Source: Wolfiporia cocos
Lineage: Eukaryota; Basidiomycota; Agaricomycetes; Polyporales; Phaeolaceae
Assembly: GCA_029448655.1 (NCBI GenBank)
Contig: JACCLO010000017.1
Coordinates: 496,001-560,000, forward strand
Direction of reading: 5' to 3'
DNA length: 64,000 bases
Translations under genes and position numbers: made by a program
The notes under the pieces: model-generated
Seen by the model: the letters and a program-made list of their open reading frames with translations, nothing else
What the model was told of the DNA's origin: nothing
Databases searched by the model: none
Shown: positions 51,364-62,796 of the stretch, piece after piece
How the letters are laid out: each line of letters begins with the position of its first letter
Numbering within the stretch: the stretch's first letter is position 1

Positions 51364-53850
51364 TGGCGACGGTGGTGGCGGGGGCCGATGTTCCTGCTGA
51401 GCTTGAGTCAGCCGTGACTTCTTCCCAGATCGTTCGGGCACGATACGTCTTGCCATCTGCAGGGGGCACCGAGTACGGCTTCTTGCCAGAAGCCTGTCCC
51501 TTTCCACTACCTGAAGGAGCAGCCGTGGTCTTTCCAGACGCGGCAGCTGCATCCTTCGCCCTTTGTTGTTCGGCCCGCTGAGCGGCAGGTACGAACGTTC
51601 CCGCAGCCTTGTCCGCGGCAAGCTTGGGACACTTGTTGAAATAGTGTCCCGTCTGCTTACAGTACGTGCAGACGGCGTTGGCAGTGTCGGCGGGCGCTTT
51701 GGCGGGCGCCTTTCCCTTATCCTTCTTTTTCTCCGACTTCTTCGCAGAAGCGGAGGACGTTTCCTTCTTTTCGGCAGGGGTGTCACAAACTTTCCTTAGA
51801 GGATACGTAACATCCCTCGCTGCAGGTATTATAGGCGCCGCTAGGTGCGCGCGCGCTTCCATGATCCTCAGCCACCTCCGCGCTTGTCCAGGACTCCGTC
51901 TAGATCATATGACTGTAGGTTAGCGCTGTAGGGTAGCGCGCGCCTTAGGTACTCACGTTAGGGTCACACAAGTACATACGTCACGGTAGTTACATTGTCA
52001 TGTGCTCTCTTAGTTACGGCGCACAGGCCCATACTTTAGGGCGGCCATTACTGGCCAACTCCCCATGTATAGGTACGACAAGATGAGGACTTACATCCTC
52101 ATCTTTAGGATTTTCGGCAACTGAGCCTCTGGCTCCTCTCTTGCATTCTGTCTGTGTGCGACGCTGCCCCGGGGGCCCTCTTTGACTTGCTTGACTGTGT
52201 GCAGCCTTGACGCGTCGACTTAGGAGTTCCCCCATGGGATACAGCCGACGTCGCCGTTGCGACTTGTCACACCGCCTTGTAAGGCTTATAGGGACTCCCC
52301 TGTAGCCAGGGTCCCACAGACGTTGTAAGTCTGTGTCAAGGGGCCGAGTCCTTCTTGCCGGCCTTCTCGAAGATTGAGCCCTTGATCTTGTCCGGATATG
52401 ACGTTTGGTACATTTCCAGAGCGAAATCGATGAGGGGCTCAATGTTGGTCGGGGCCTTGAAGAACGGGGTCTTGCCGAGGACGTTTAAGGTGTCCTTGAC
52501 CTTTTCGGGGAGTGTTTCGGTGAACTCCCACACCAGGGTCTCGTTGGCAGTTTCGGAGAGTCAGCCGAGGGTTCGGAACCGTTCGCAGTAGTTGAAGTAA
52601 TTCGACTCGGCGAGTTCCTTGCCCTTGGTACCGTAGTAGCCGCAAATTTCCTTCTTCGCAATCTCCTTATCCGTCATCTTGCCGTATTGCACCATTACGG
52701 ATTTGGTGAAATCCTCCCAGGTGCCGAGAGGTTCACCGTTTCCTGCCTTCTTGATGAGAGGCGAGAAAAACTTGTATGCGTCCCCTGTGACGCGGAAGAG
52801 GGCCGTGGTGATACGGTCATCGTCATCGTAGACCCTGAGCATACCGAAGTACAGGCCCATCTTCTCCACCCATTCCTGCGCAGTCACCTTTCCAGATGAC
52901 CCAGAGAATTCGGGGGGAGGGGGAATTTTCAGGTTTTGAGGCAGACCTGGAATCTGCGGGGCGACGGCTGCTGCAGCAGCGGCTGCAGCTTGTGCGGCGG
53001 CAGCGGCCTCGGCTGCACGGGTTCGAGCAGTGTTGGGGGCCGGTGCGGGTTCTTCCGGGGGCGTGCGGACACCGGGAGGGTTGGGAACGGAGGGGTTCTT
53101 TCGGCTCCTCCGGAGTTCCTCTTCGACTTTCTCCATGCGCTCGGCGAACGCATCCTCGAGGTCATCGAGCCAAGTCCGGTAATCGTCCCGGAGCTGTTTC
53201 TCCATTTTGGAGAACTTGGCGGTGTAATCCTGTCGGAGTTCCTTGCCAAGGTCCACCAAAGTGGACACAAGCTCGTTGCGGACTGAATTGACCGCTTCGT
53301 GTAGCTCGTCTTGGGCAATTTGTTCGATTGCCCTGGATTGCCCAGCCAGGGAGTCGATTCTGTCATGGATTCGCTCCAGGCGGGCGTGCACCATCCGGCC
53401 GAGGGTGTCAACCTTGTCGTGGCTGATTGCCGCACTTCGTTGTACGGCGGCGTCGAGGATTGCCCCATGCAGGGGTGCATCCACCTTGTGTTGTTCCTCC
53501 TCTGGGAGGTACGACTTGAGGCCTATTTCGACCTCGGCGTTGGTTCGGCGGTCTGGGCCCGAAAACTCTATTTCTAGGGTTGTGACGGGCCCAATCGGAC
53601 GGGTGTAGCGAGCCGGGGAGTATCCGGGGATAGGTGTGCCCGGACGCGTTCCCATGGGGTTGGATGGGGAGTCCCTTTGTGGGGGAACATCCTCGACTTC
53701 GTCCTCTTCCTCTTCCTCACTCAAATGCTCCAAGGTCACCAGGGGTTGAGTCCCTGAGGGCCCTGCTACCGGGGTCACCGGACCTTCCGAGCGAAGGCGC
53801 ATCGTGCGACGGGTAGCGAGGGGTGCACTGTTGGAGCAGGTGGAAGACAT
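51305..53850 (-). pseudogene. gag: A2 gag, split by a solo LTR and a stop
   Basis: Homologous to A1 gag from the ATG at 53,850. After FRTLG an in-frame TGA (52,563-52,561) replaces CGA. The solo LTR 51,781-52,338 separates KKDSAP from AEKKETSSA. The zinc knuckle CTYCKQTGHYFNKC is intact at about 51,670. Confidence 0.88.
51781..52338 (+). mobile_element. Solo LTR (558 bp) inside A2 gag
   Basis: TGTCACAAACTT...TAAGTCTGTGTCA with exact TSD AGGGG (51,776-51,780, 52,339-52,343). TATA-like TATAGG at 52,068, inverted repeat GATGAGGA / TCCTCATC (52,082-52,103). Sister of 41,405-42,483. Confidence 0.93.
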
Positions 53851-54028
53851 TGCGAATCTGTTTATGACGAATGTTAGTTTCCGGTTACTCATTGTCTTAG
53901 ATTCTTAAGAAGGGTTTTAGTTTGAAAGCTGCAACTTTCGTTATAGATCACACTCGCACTCTATTTCAGAGTTAAAAGATGATAGTATTTCTACTATACA
54001 ATCGCGAGTATATCCTCTTCTACCGAAG

Positions 54029-55119
54029 TGACACAGTATGCCTGTGGGACTCACCAAGTGCCTATATTCTTGAGATAAGGCGACTTAGAGAGGAGGCAAT
54101 ACCAGCGCAGCAGGATGGTGAGAGTTATTCTATGGCGCAAGCCGAGAATAATAGAACTAGAGTTATAGGGCGTCAAGCCCCTAGTTATATACATGTGTAT
54201 GGGAAGGTCACGTGCTACTAACTAGTCGTTACCTTTCCGGGTTATGTGGCTTTGCCAAGTGGCGAAGCTTATCTTATCTATTGTTTATGGACTCTACATA
54301 GAATGGCCATGGCAAGGCCCTAATGGCCGAACCAATCATATGAGAGGGATTTGTGTATGTTATTGTTAGAACGCGGGCGCAGCCCGGGTATAGGGGAAGC
54401 CGGTTGCCGGATACCGTGAGGTATAATGGCGATTGGCCGGTCTTCGTTGGATGACCAAGGCGAGGCGCCGAGGTCGTTATGCCATTGGACGGGAAGTACC
54501 GTGGCATGTGTTACAGCCCGGTCCGGATGGTTACCGGGGCATGTGTTGGACTTAGCCGTGAGGCGAGGTCCGGTATTTGGGCAACGCCGTGATGGCAGAA
54601 GCCCGGGACTTGGAGACCGCCGAGTCCGTGGGAGGCCGAGAAGGCCATGACCTATAGCGATATAGCCTTGTTGCTATTATGGTGCTGTATGGTCGTGTTG
54701 CCATTATTATGCGAAGGCGTGGCGCGCCTGAGGTGCCATTGTGATCAAGGATCTTATGGCGTGTGGGAAGCCGAGAAGGCTGACCCAGTAGTACAAAGCC
54801 GCAAGGCACTGTTTGTACATGTGGACATTATTATGCGAGCGTGCCGCGCTCGGCCTATCATTATGATCTAGGATCTATGACGTGGCTGGTCTTGCTCTGA
54901 CGGGCGAGACCTGTATGACGTAGCTGTAGTGTTGCTATTGGACGTGGTTGTACCGTAGCGTTATGTAAGCTGGTCATGTGGTTGATAAGCCCAGTTAAGA
55001 GCTTGTCGTGGTGGCAATGGGAGTTAACCCGTAGATAACTGATAGTTAGACGTATAAATCCCAGGTAAATTGCTATAATCGTAGGAAAAATGCTGTAAGC
55101 CCCAGATAAATCTGTGACA
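54029..55119 (-). mobile_element. Solo LTR (1091 bp) inside A2 ORF1
   Basis: TGACACAGTAT...AAATCTGTGACA between CGAAG (54,024-54,028) and TGAAG (55,120-55,124), a TSD with one C/T change. Alignment to A1 shows the uninterrupted target ACCGAAGTAGTTGAGG. Sister of 7976-9058. Confidence 0.9.
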
Positions 55120-56013
55120 TGAAGTAGTTGAGGGCCCTGTCACCTTGTCAGGTGGTGTTACACCGAAGGCAAAAGAAATTTGTAGCGCTACGCATTCTGC
55201 TATGATACGAGCCAAGTCCGTACACCAATCCGAAAAGGAAATGTTGCCGAGCTGTTTACAGTACTTTTTCATAATTCTCCACTCTTTATTGGTGATCCTC
55301 CCCTGTCTCGCTCTATCCTTTACGTTATCCACCAAGTCCTCCAATTCTACTACCATAGTATGGAAACGAATGTCGTTTTCCGTATGGAAGCCTGGGTAAT
55401 TAGGGGGGTGGTTGGCGAGAGGAGTGAGACGAGTGAGAGTGCCTTCTAGCATGGGAATAACTTGTTCGCATGCTTGGAGAGGCTTCTTCTTCCCGAAGAC
55501 GAGGGAAGGGTCGAGAATCTTGTGATTGGCCGGAACGGGAGGTCCGGCCGCCGGGCTGGAGAGGCGGAGGGCCAGTGAAGAAGCTGCTTGCTTGGCTTCC
55601 TTGGCGGCTTGTTTGGCGGCGATTCGCTTATTCAGCTTATCGCGGGCGAGCTTGAGCTTGTTGAGTTCTCGGAGTTCGATGAGGTTCTCCATGGCGGTAA
55701 TGGAAGCGGTTAGCTTCTCTTCCTCTGTCCAGATGCGCTTGGCAAGTGGAACTGGTTTGGAAGGTCGAGGAGCGGGTTTCCCAGCCTCAGCGATGTGCTT
55801 TGGCATGTGGACGGGAATCTCCCAAAGGTGGAGCTTCCCGGTGTAGTCTTCCTTTACAGGAAGTGTGTATGTGATGTCCTCTGCCCGAGGAATGTCGGTG
55901 GTGTCGATGCGGCTGAGAAGAGACCGCTTCGCCGGCTTGACATAAGGGGCAGTGGAAGAGCCACAGGTGCGACGGGTAACGCGGGGCATGATTCTAGAAA
56001 GTGCAGCCTTCAT
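55120..56013 (-). pseudogene. A2 ORF1, truncated by a solo LTR
   Basis: Residues 1 to about 298 of the A1 ORF1 product are preserved with few substitutions (for example KLTASITAMENL for KLAQSITAMENL). The last residues are replaced by LTR-encoded sequence because of the insertion at 54,029-55,119. Its retention with an open frame in two copies argues that ORF1 is a real gene. Confidence 0.8.
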
Positions 56014-57033
56014 GAGAAACGAAATTTCCCAGTGATACGTCCAAGAACAGGAATAGAAGGGATTATGTAAGGTAGGGTAGTGGACTCCTTTTCAGGAGCA
56101 AAGAAGGTGTACTACGGGGCATAATTACTCTTATGTTGCGCGCAAACCCGGTGCCGAGATGGCGCGGATATTCGCATGACCCTAACGGTCAGAGGCGCCG
56201 ACTCCAGGGGTAGAGTTGCTGACTGCCAGGCCGGTTCCTGGGTCAGATCATTGGGATTCGGATACACGACACCGCCCCGGAGGGACGATGCCGGAAAGTG
56301 GCTGGGATTTTACATCCCTTAGCCTGTCCATGCTTCAACAATGAGGTTGCCGTCTGTAGCCACATGGGTGTCACATCAGGGCTAAAAAACCACTGTCGAT
56401 CTAAGATCGCGAGACAGCAGCGCTCCACATCCCGAAGGAGTGGGCCACGCGCTTCTCTTCCAATGGGGCCCCAAATCCGTTTGACCCATGCTCGCACGCC
56501 GAGCTGCCCGGAGGACTTATGCTATTGGCTACCGCAAGTGACCTATGGCAGGGTGATTTTTTACGTCACCCCCCTCACTGCTTTTTCCCATAATGGGTTC
56601 AAAGCAGGTCCCTTACGCCTGGGAGGCGGCTTTGGAAAATTCCCATGCCATCATAGTGATGACCCTGTGGATAGCGATGGGGCGCTGAAAAACGCTTGCC
56701 ATGGCAGGGGGTTGGGCGCACACAGGCAGACCGTCCCCTTTTCTCCACAGGCGGGTCTTAACCGCTCACAGTCCAAGCTTGTCAGCAAGGACCGTGTCTC
56801 CTTGACCCTGGAGTTCGGGTTAGGTAGGCCTCCTGCCTAAAAAGGCGGTGTGGCTTTTCCTGGTTGCCAATCCTCTGCTGAGGATGGCGATGTATCCCCC
56901 AGATCTCAACTATCACCCCAAACTCTTTGTCAAGAGTAGGGATGTGCGCAGCAACGAGCAATAGCCCCTGTAGGATAGAAACCCAGGCCCAAGCGCAAGC
57001 GCAAGGGTGGGGGTAGGGGGAGATTTGTTCTTA
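56014..57033 (-). other. A2 5' leader and primer-binding site
   Basis: Counterpart of 12,784-13,805. The 11-mer pairs as in A1: AGATTTGTTCT on the plus strand at 57,021-57,031, two bases from the LTR, with its complement in the LTR near 57,155. Confidence 0.7.
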
Positions 57034-57731
57034 TGACACAGACTAGACTGTGGGACTCACACTATAACCTTATAGCCGACTTGAAGGAGTTGCTGAAGGT
57101 TGGTGAGGAGACTAGTGGGCGCAAGCAGAGATGTTATGTAACTGTGCGAATGCAGAGAACAAATCTAAGGCTTATCCGTAGTGATAGCCCTACTTATATA
57201 CATGCTTTGACTGGTTACCAGTAAGGGAGCCAAACATGAAGGTGGTCTGTGCGCAGACATAACTAATATGGTTAAGTCGTAAACTACAGTAGACCATGTG
57301 CGCCGGTAATGGCCGCACCAGTAAGAGCGTTTGTTTGGACCGTAGGTCCATGTTGTGGAAGTGGCATTGCTACGTTAGTAAGCCATGCACGTGATAACTA
57401 TATACCGGTATTGGGATATAAGTAATATTAAGGGCATTGGCATGTGATAACGAGCGGGCCGCTTATCCAATGGTACTGACATAGCCCGGTGTCGGGGTAT
57501 GAGTAAGGCGCGTGACACCGGAGGTTAGTCCGCTGAGTCATTGACGCGTATAACCGTGTTATGTACGCGTTGTTATGACAGGTGGACGTATACTGCGTTG
57601 TGTACGTGTTGTTTGGTTGCATGTACGTGTAGACGGGCGCTTAGCAGCGTAAATGTCTACAAGGTCGTAGAAATACCAGATAAATAGGTAAAAATACGAG
57701 AAAAATAGTGGCATGTCCCAAATCTGTGACA
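57034..57731 (-). repeat. A2 5' LTR
   Basis: 698 bp, partner of 46,091-46,788. Confidence 0.92.
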
Positions 57732-58045
57732 GTTATAACTACCCACAGTATGTTGTGCTGCCCAAGCAAGTGTGAGGAAGGTCACTTATCAGCTCCTCAA
57801 AGATTGGGGAGATCTATGTGTGTTGATCCGTCAATACCAACAAATAACCCACTGCCAGCCATGTTATAACAACCCACAGTTGTCCAAGCAAGTGCGAGGA
57901 AGGTCACTTATCAGCTCCTCAAATATTGAGGAGATCTATGAGCATCAACCCATCAGTGCCATAGAACCCAATGCCAGCATGTTATAACAACCCACAATAT
58001 GTTGTGTTGCCCAAGCAAGTGTGGGGGAGGTTGCTTATCAGGTCA
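57732..58045. repeat. ~118-131-bp tandem repeat in the Helitron 5' region
   Basis: Units begin with GTTATAAC(A/T)ACCCACA at 57,732, 57,863 and 57,981, each continuing GTGYGAGGAAGGTCACTTATCAGCTCCTCAAA. Part of a further unit lies left of A2 at about 46,020-46,090. Confidence 0.8.
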
Positions 58046-58568
58046 CAGATAAGCAATGACTGTGTAGGGGCTTTACAGATGGTAATATGTCTGTTATTGC
58101 ACCAATGTAGTGTGTCAATGTCTTGTGTCCCACTTCCCCACAGGGTAGGCAGGGGGCATTGTTTGTCACTGTTGTGACAGGGAAAGCCTAACACCTCCAT
58201 CCACTTGTGTCCACCTACTCAAGTTTTGGTGGGGCCCCCCTGTGCATTTGTGGCACCGATTTTTTTTATTTCATAGATGTACTCTAATACCCATGTAGAT
58301 TACAGTGGTAGCGAAATAATTGCAACACGTGGTCAGGAAGACACGCAAAACGCGAATTGCATGGGTTTCATCAAACATGGCACATGCATCGGGCATGGGA
58401 ATCTACTGGCCAACTCCCCGAGTCGCAGGCACCCTATCTAATGGGAGGAGGATCAATGATGTGCATGGACGCCATGTGGCAAATGTGGCATCCATGTGCA
58501 CAAAACACGAGTGACACACTAGCTGCACACTAGCGACATGCAAACACCTACAGTGCAAGCTCCCATTA
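58046..58568 (-). other. Helitron 5' non-coding region
   Basis: Non-coding. 58,330-58,568 is an inverted, diverged copy of 58,582-58,800, forming the head-to-head pair of Helitron 5' ends. Confidence 0.6.
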
Positions 58569-58581
58569 CTTATCTGAACTA

Positions 58582-59793
58582 TAATGGGAGCTCAAGTGGG
58601 AGGCACTCACATGCAGCTAGCGTGCAGCTAGCATGTCGCTCATGTTTTGCACATATTTTGTGCACATGGATGCCATGTTTGCTGCGTGGCATCCATATGT
58701 GTCACCAATCCTCCTCCCATAGATAGGGTGCCTGCCACCCAGGGAGTTGGCCGGTAGATACCCATGCCTGGCACCTGCAAGGTGCGCGTGCTGCTAACTC
58801 GCATTTTGCACACTGTTCCTGCCCTGCGCCACAGGAATTCATGCCCCGTGCCACAAGAATTTGTACCCAAATGCCACAGGGATCTGTGCCCTGTGCTATG
58901 GGGATTTTTGTAATGTAAATACCCTACACCATGGGGATTTGTGGCCCATGCCATGGGGATTTGTGCCCCATGCTATGGGGATTTGTGCCCTGTGCCACAG
59001 AGATTTTTGTAATGTAAATACCCTGCACCACAGGGATTTGTGGCCCTTGCCACAGAGATTTTTGCCCCATGCCATGGGGATTTTTATAACATAAATTGCC
59101 TGCACTGTATATGCCTTCCAAAAGATGGAAAATAATTCAGGATTATTTGACACACCATATTACACAGTATTACAAGGGAAGCGATGATGAGACCGAGCAT
59201 CACTGAGGTGGAGGAGTGGCTGAGTGGGCAGAGACAAGGAATAGAAGAGGGGAACCCATGGGTAATCCACAGGAAATTCATGGGGAATCCACAGGTAAGT
59301 CCAAAGAATCCCTTGCTTTGTGTGTGAATGGTCTGACAGGGATTTGTGTCCTATGCTATGGGGATTTGTACCCTGTGCCATGGAGATTTGTACCCCACAC
59401 CATGGGGATTTGTGGCCCTTGCCACAGGGATTTGTACCCCATGCCATGGGGATTTCTGTAATATAAATTGCCTGTGCTGTAGATGCCTGCTGAAAGATTG
59501 CAAAAAATGAAGCATATTCAGGATTATTTGACACACCATATTACACAGTATTACAAGTGAAGCGATGACAAGACCGAGCATCAGCAAGGTGGAGGAGTGG
59601 CTGAGTGGACAGAGACAAGGAACAGAAGAGGGGAACCCATAGGGAATCCACAGGTAAGTTCAAAAAACCCTTGCTTTGCGTGTGAATGGTCTGACTTTCC
59701 CTGGTTATCTCAAATAGGCACACATGGATTGGGATATCATATTGAAGTGATTAAATTATGTGTTTGTGGCGAAGCCACAGGTAATTAAGCTAG
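58582..59793 (+). mobile_element. Non-autonomous Helitron
   Basis: 5' end TAATGGGAGCTC at 58,582; 3' end hairpin GTGGC-GAA-GCCAC (59,766-59,778), AGGTAATTAAG, CTAG (59,790-59,793), then T. It carries two blocks of the ~24-bp minisatellite and two copies of the GAGTGGCTGAGTGG block (59,213 and 59,596), suggesting an internal duplication of about 380 bp. No ORF with a signature. Confidence 0.72.
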
Positions 59794-61453
59794 TAGATTC
59801 ACGTGCCTTCGCTCTCCGTCCACACCAGTTTAGATGCGACTCAATCATGAATATCATCCTGTCCCATCCTTTAGGTACGTTTCTTCTTTTTCCACCTATT
59901 GCTACACCCTCCTGTCTCTTGTGGTAGCGTTCCATATACCACTGCCGTTGTCCCCCGGAAAATGTTTGCGAACCAGGAGTTCGTCAGGCAGAATGCTCCA
60001 CCTTACGTACCATGAGATATGCAACAGACGCGCAACGTGCTTGCCAATATAGGAGTTCCTATACTTCCTGCTTCGCAATTCCTACAGCTGCCTCTGGCCT
60101 TTTGACCAGCCATAGCATCAGCATCGACCCACTCGCGGATGTTACCGGACGGTCGGTCTCTCTCTTCTGTCACTTGTTGACCGGAAAGTGTACTACCTCA
60201 GCGGAGAGCTCCTTATTCCATGCCCGTGGCACTAGAGGTACATACAAATGATGCTGTGAAAGTCTTCAAAAACCTTCGTGTGTCGCCTTCTAAATGCCAG
60301 AAGATGCTATAGAAGCATCTTCTTTCGTTGCATTGAAGTCTACCTCTCCAGAAGCTGTAGCTTCATATAGTACACCTGATACACACTTACATTTAAATGC
60401 AAATGTGTCTGCTCAACATAAGTGCCGTGTCACCCAAAACATGTACTCTGTTTCTGTATGCTCCTTCACTCGACATAAATAACGAGTTGCAAACGTTGTA
60501 CTCTAAGTCATTCATAACGCATTCGACGCATGCGCCTGACTTTACGGTCCAGCTTTTGATGGTATTTGTGCAGCAGTGCTGCTAATGGCAACAATGATAT
60601 CAGTGACTAGTATTAGGCATCGCAGCCCACAGACATTTCTACATGAAGGTGTGAACTGATTTCTGTGATCTTGTACCTTGGCATACCTTTGGTTGTTTGG
60701 TTGTTGAATGTGCAAAAAGCTATCAATCTATGCTTATCTCCCTGACTGTATGAACGCAATTCCATGAGATTGAGCTACCGTAAGAAGCACAAAATTATCT
60801 AGATATACTTGGATATGTAGAATGTCTATCTCAATATATCTGGGATATTTCACAGCATTCCGAGAGATATCGAAAGACATCCGGTTCCTCTGGCTGAGAA
60901 CACAAAGATACCTAGATATACTCATCGGTAGCGGCCATTGCTCCATTAATCAATCAGAATGTATCTCATCTACAACTTCTCCCCTGACGCGCCCGAAACG
61001 TCTATGTAACCGCCCTCCGCAGTCACTGTGCCCAGCGCGGCCGCCTTTGTACTTCATTTACTGCGGTGGGATACAAATGTGATTTAGAAAAACAATCAAA
61101 CTGCATCAACAATACATGTCCTTTTACCTTTTGCAATCTAAACAAAGATACTCGAGCACATCCTGGACCTGCAGGTGTCAGTGCATCATACTAGAAAATA
61201 CTAAATGCCACGCGTAGAGCGACTCATGGCGACGCCGGTGATAGTGAATGCGATCTGAGCCGTGGAATATAGATTTGACGTGTGATCACCTTTGCCGCCG
61301 CAGATCATCAACAAACTAACATGTTATTGCATAGTGAATGTTGATTGTAGTGGAGCTTCCTATGAAGCCCAGCACTTGGATCCAATGTCTGAAATTTAAT
61401 AGCAAAAGTACTCATAACGACTCTCGACTATTTTGTTATTCCCGTCCGCGCAT
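59794..61453. other. Host intergenic DNA, no gene supported
   Basis: Ordinary mixed-composition sequence with short ORFs (for example 59,834-60,052, 60,012-60,251) and no transposon ends found. A small intron-rich gene cannot be excluded, but no domain is visible. Confidence 0.45.
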
Positions 61454-62796
61454 TCACAAGCTCGCGCGCAACTCCCGCCCGCCCTCCCTCCTGCCTGCCC
61501 TCCGCGCGCGCTCCGCGTCCTCCAGCTCCTCCCTCCGCGCAGCCTCGAGCACGCGCGCAACCTCGAGGAAGCTCTCGGCGTACACGTCGACCTCGCCGCC
61601 ATCGCTCTTCGCGCGGATATCGTCGGGCGCGTCGGGCTCCTGGGGGCGGCGGACGAACACGGTGCGCATCCCGTGCGACGCGGCCGCGCGGAGGTCGTAA
61701 ATGTGCGCGGCGACCATCGCGCACTGGTGCGGCGCGAGCGAGAGGTGCTGCAGCGCGCCGAGGTACATCTTCGGGTTCGGCTTGTACGAGCCGAGCAGCT
61801 CCGAGGAGAGGATCACGTCCCACGGGAGGTCGCCATTCTTCGCCTGCGTGGGGGCGCGTCAGCTCGTGCGAGAGGGGAGGAAGGGAAGAGGGGGGAATGG
61901 GGAGGGGGAATGGGGAAAGGGGGGACACACCATGTCGACGAGCGTGCGCACATTCCCATTCGAAAGCGGGCCAATGATCGCGTGCTTCTTGAGCGCGTAC
62001 AGGCCCGCGGTGGTGTCTGCCCAGCCTGTGCGTGCGGTCAGCTGGCAGGTCGTCTGTGCACGGTGGCGGCGGCGTACCTGGGATGTCATGCCAGAAGAGG
62101 ACAAGCTCATGGCGCTGCGCGTCGGTCACGACGTGTGGTGCGAGGTGCGCCCAGCGCGGGCTAGCCAGCATGCGGTCGAGAATCTGTGTACGGGTAAGGC
62201 ATGGGGGGTCAGTGAGTGGAAGTAGAAGGGCTGGGCGGAGGCCTTGCGCGATAAGCCACCGACCACATGATGGAGCCATAGACTATCTGCCACCGTAAGG
62301 GATGTGGCAAGACATGTGGCAGGCCGTGACATGGTGATGGTGTGGCAACATCGACATCGCGATAACCCGATCTCAAATCAAATCATGATCGAGGCCCGAT
62401 ACGTGATGGCAGCGATAGCAGACGCGGGGTAGGGGCAACATACCTGGCGGTGCATTACATCGACGTTGAGCGTGCCCTGCGCGCCTTTCGCGATGGCGAA
62501 CCTGCAAACGCGGTGCGTGAGTCGGGCGCGCAAGTGACGGCTATCGGACAGCGCACGTCATCTCATAGTAGCCTTCGCGCCACTCGGCGGTCAACGCGTC
62601 CCAGTCTGCACCATGCACGGTGAGCGGCGCCGGCAGCGTAGCCGGGCAAGACACACGCACCGTCATCGACGATGCCGTCGAACCGTGCGCGGAGCTGCCG
62701 CGAGATACCGGTGCGCCAGTCGACGACGGTGCCGAACGTGTCGAACACGAACGCCTGCACGCCCTTGAGGGGGTTCTCGCTATGTGGTGCGGACAT
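61454..62796 (-). CDS. Haloacid dehalogenase-type hydrolase (HAD superfamily), 6 exons, 277 aa
   Basis: Exons on the minus strand: 62,796-62,661, 62,605-62,557, 62,501-62,444, 62,183-62,078, 62,025-61,931 and 61,843-61,454; all five introns are GT-AG and the 834-nt total is in frame. HAD motifs in order: FVFDTFGTVVDW (nucleophile Asp, residue about 17), LSNGN (motif II Ser), SYKPNPKMY (motif III Lys), VAAHIYDLRAAASHGMRT (motif IV Asp). The combination fits 2-haloacid dehalogenase type II (EC 3.8.1.2 family), which hydrolyses C-halogen bonds of 2-haloalkanoates; the true substrate is unknown. The 30-residue C-terminus is Arg/Glu-rich and extends beyond the usual fold. Intron 3 is long (260 nt). 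This gene marks the right edge of the transposon block. Confidence 0.9.

Larger units (their letters stand above)
46091..57731 (-). mobile_element. Element A2: second copy of the A chromovirus, interrupted
   Basis: Minus orientation; LTRs 57,034-57,731 (5') and 46,091-46,788 (3'), 698 bp each; exact TSD GTTAT (46,086-46,090; 57,732-57,736). It contains ORF1, gag and pol as in A1 but is damaged: solo LTRs at 51,781 and 54,029, TGA in gag (52,563-52,561) and TGA in pol (48,768-48,766). LTRs differ from A1 by a ~38-bp insertion (TGACAGGTGGACG block). It is therefore an inactive, older copy. Confidence 0.94.
22844..58568 (-). mobile_element. Autonomous Rep/helicase Helitron, decayed and heavily interrupted
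   Basis: The 3' end (minus strand) is the hairpin GTGGC-GAA-GCCAC, GGGTAATTAAC, CTAG at 22,844-22,847. The 5' end is taken at about 58,568, where TAATGGGAGCTTGCACTG starts, matching the other two Helitron 5' ends. Net pieces: 58,568-57,737, 46,090-44,840, 44,332-44,182, 28,300-26,925, 26,536-24,579 and 24,175-22,844, in total about 7 kb, a normal size for an autonomous Helitron. Interruptions are A2, solo LTRs 44,333, 26,537 and 24,176, and the foldback-like element 28,301-44,181. The first base is TA rather than the canonical TC, so the exact 5' base is uncertain. Confidence 0.72.

Noticed and set aside
54029..55119. C-terminal tail of A2 ORF1 beyond THE SCHR junction and short ORFs in this LTR
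   Set aside because: Encoded by the inserted LTR, absent from A1.
46091..57731. Neurospora-type RIP as the cause of mutations
   Set aside because: The observed transitions are at CpG, not CpA, and are few.
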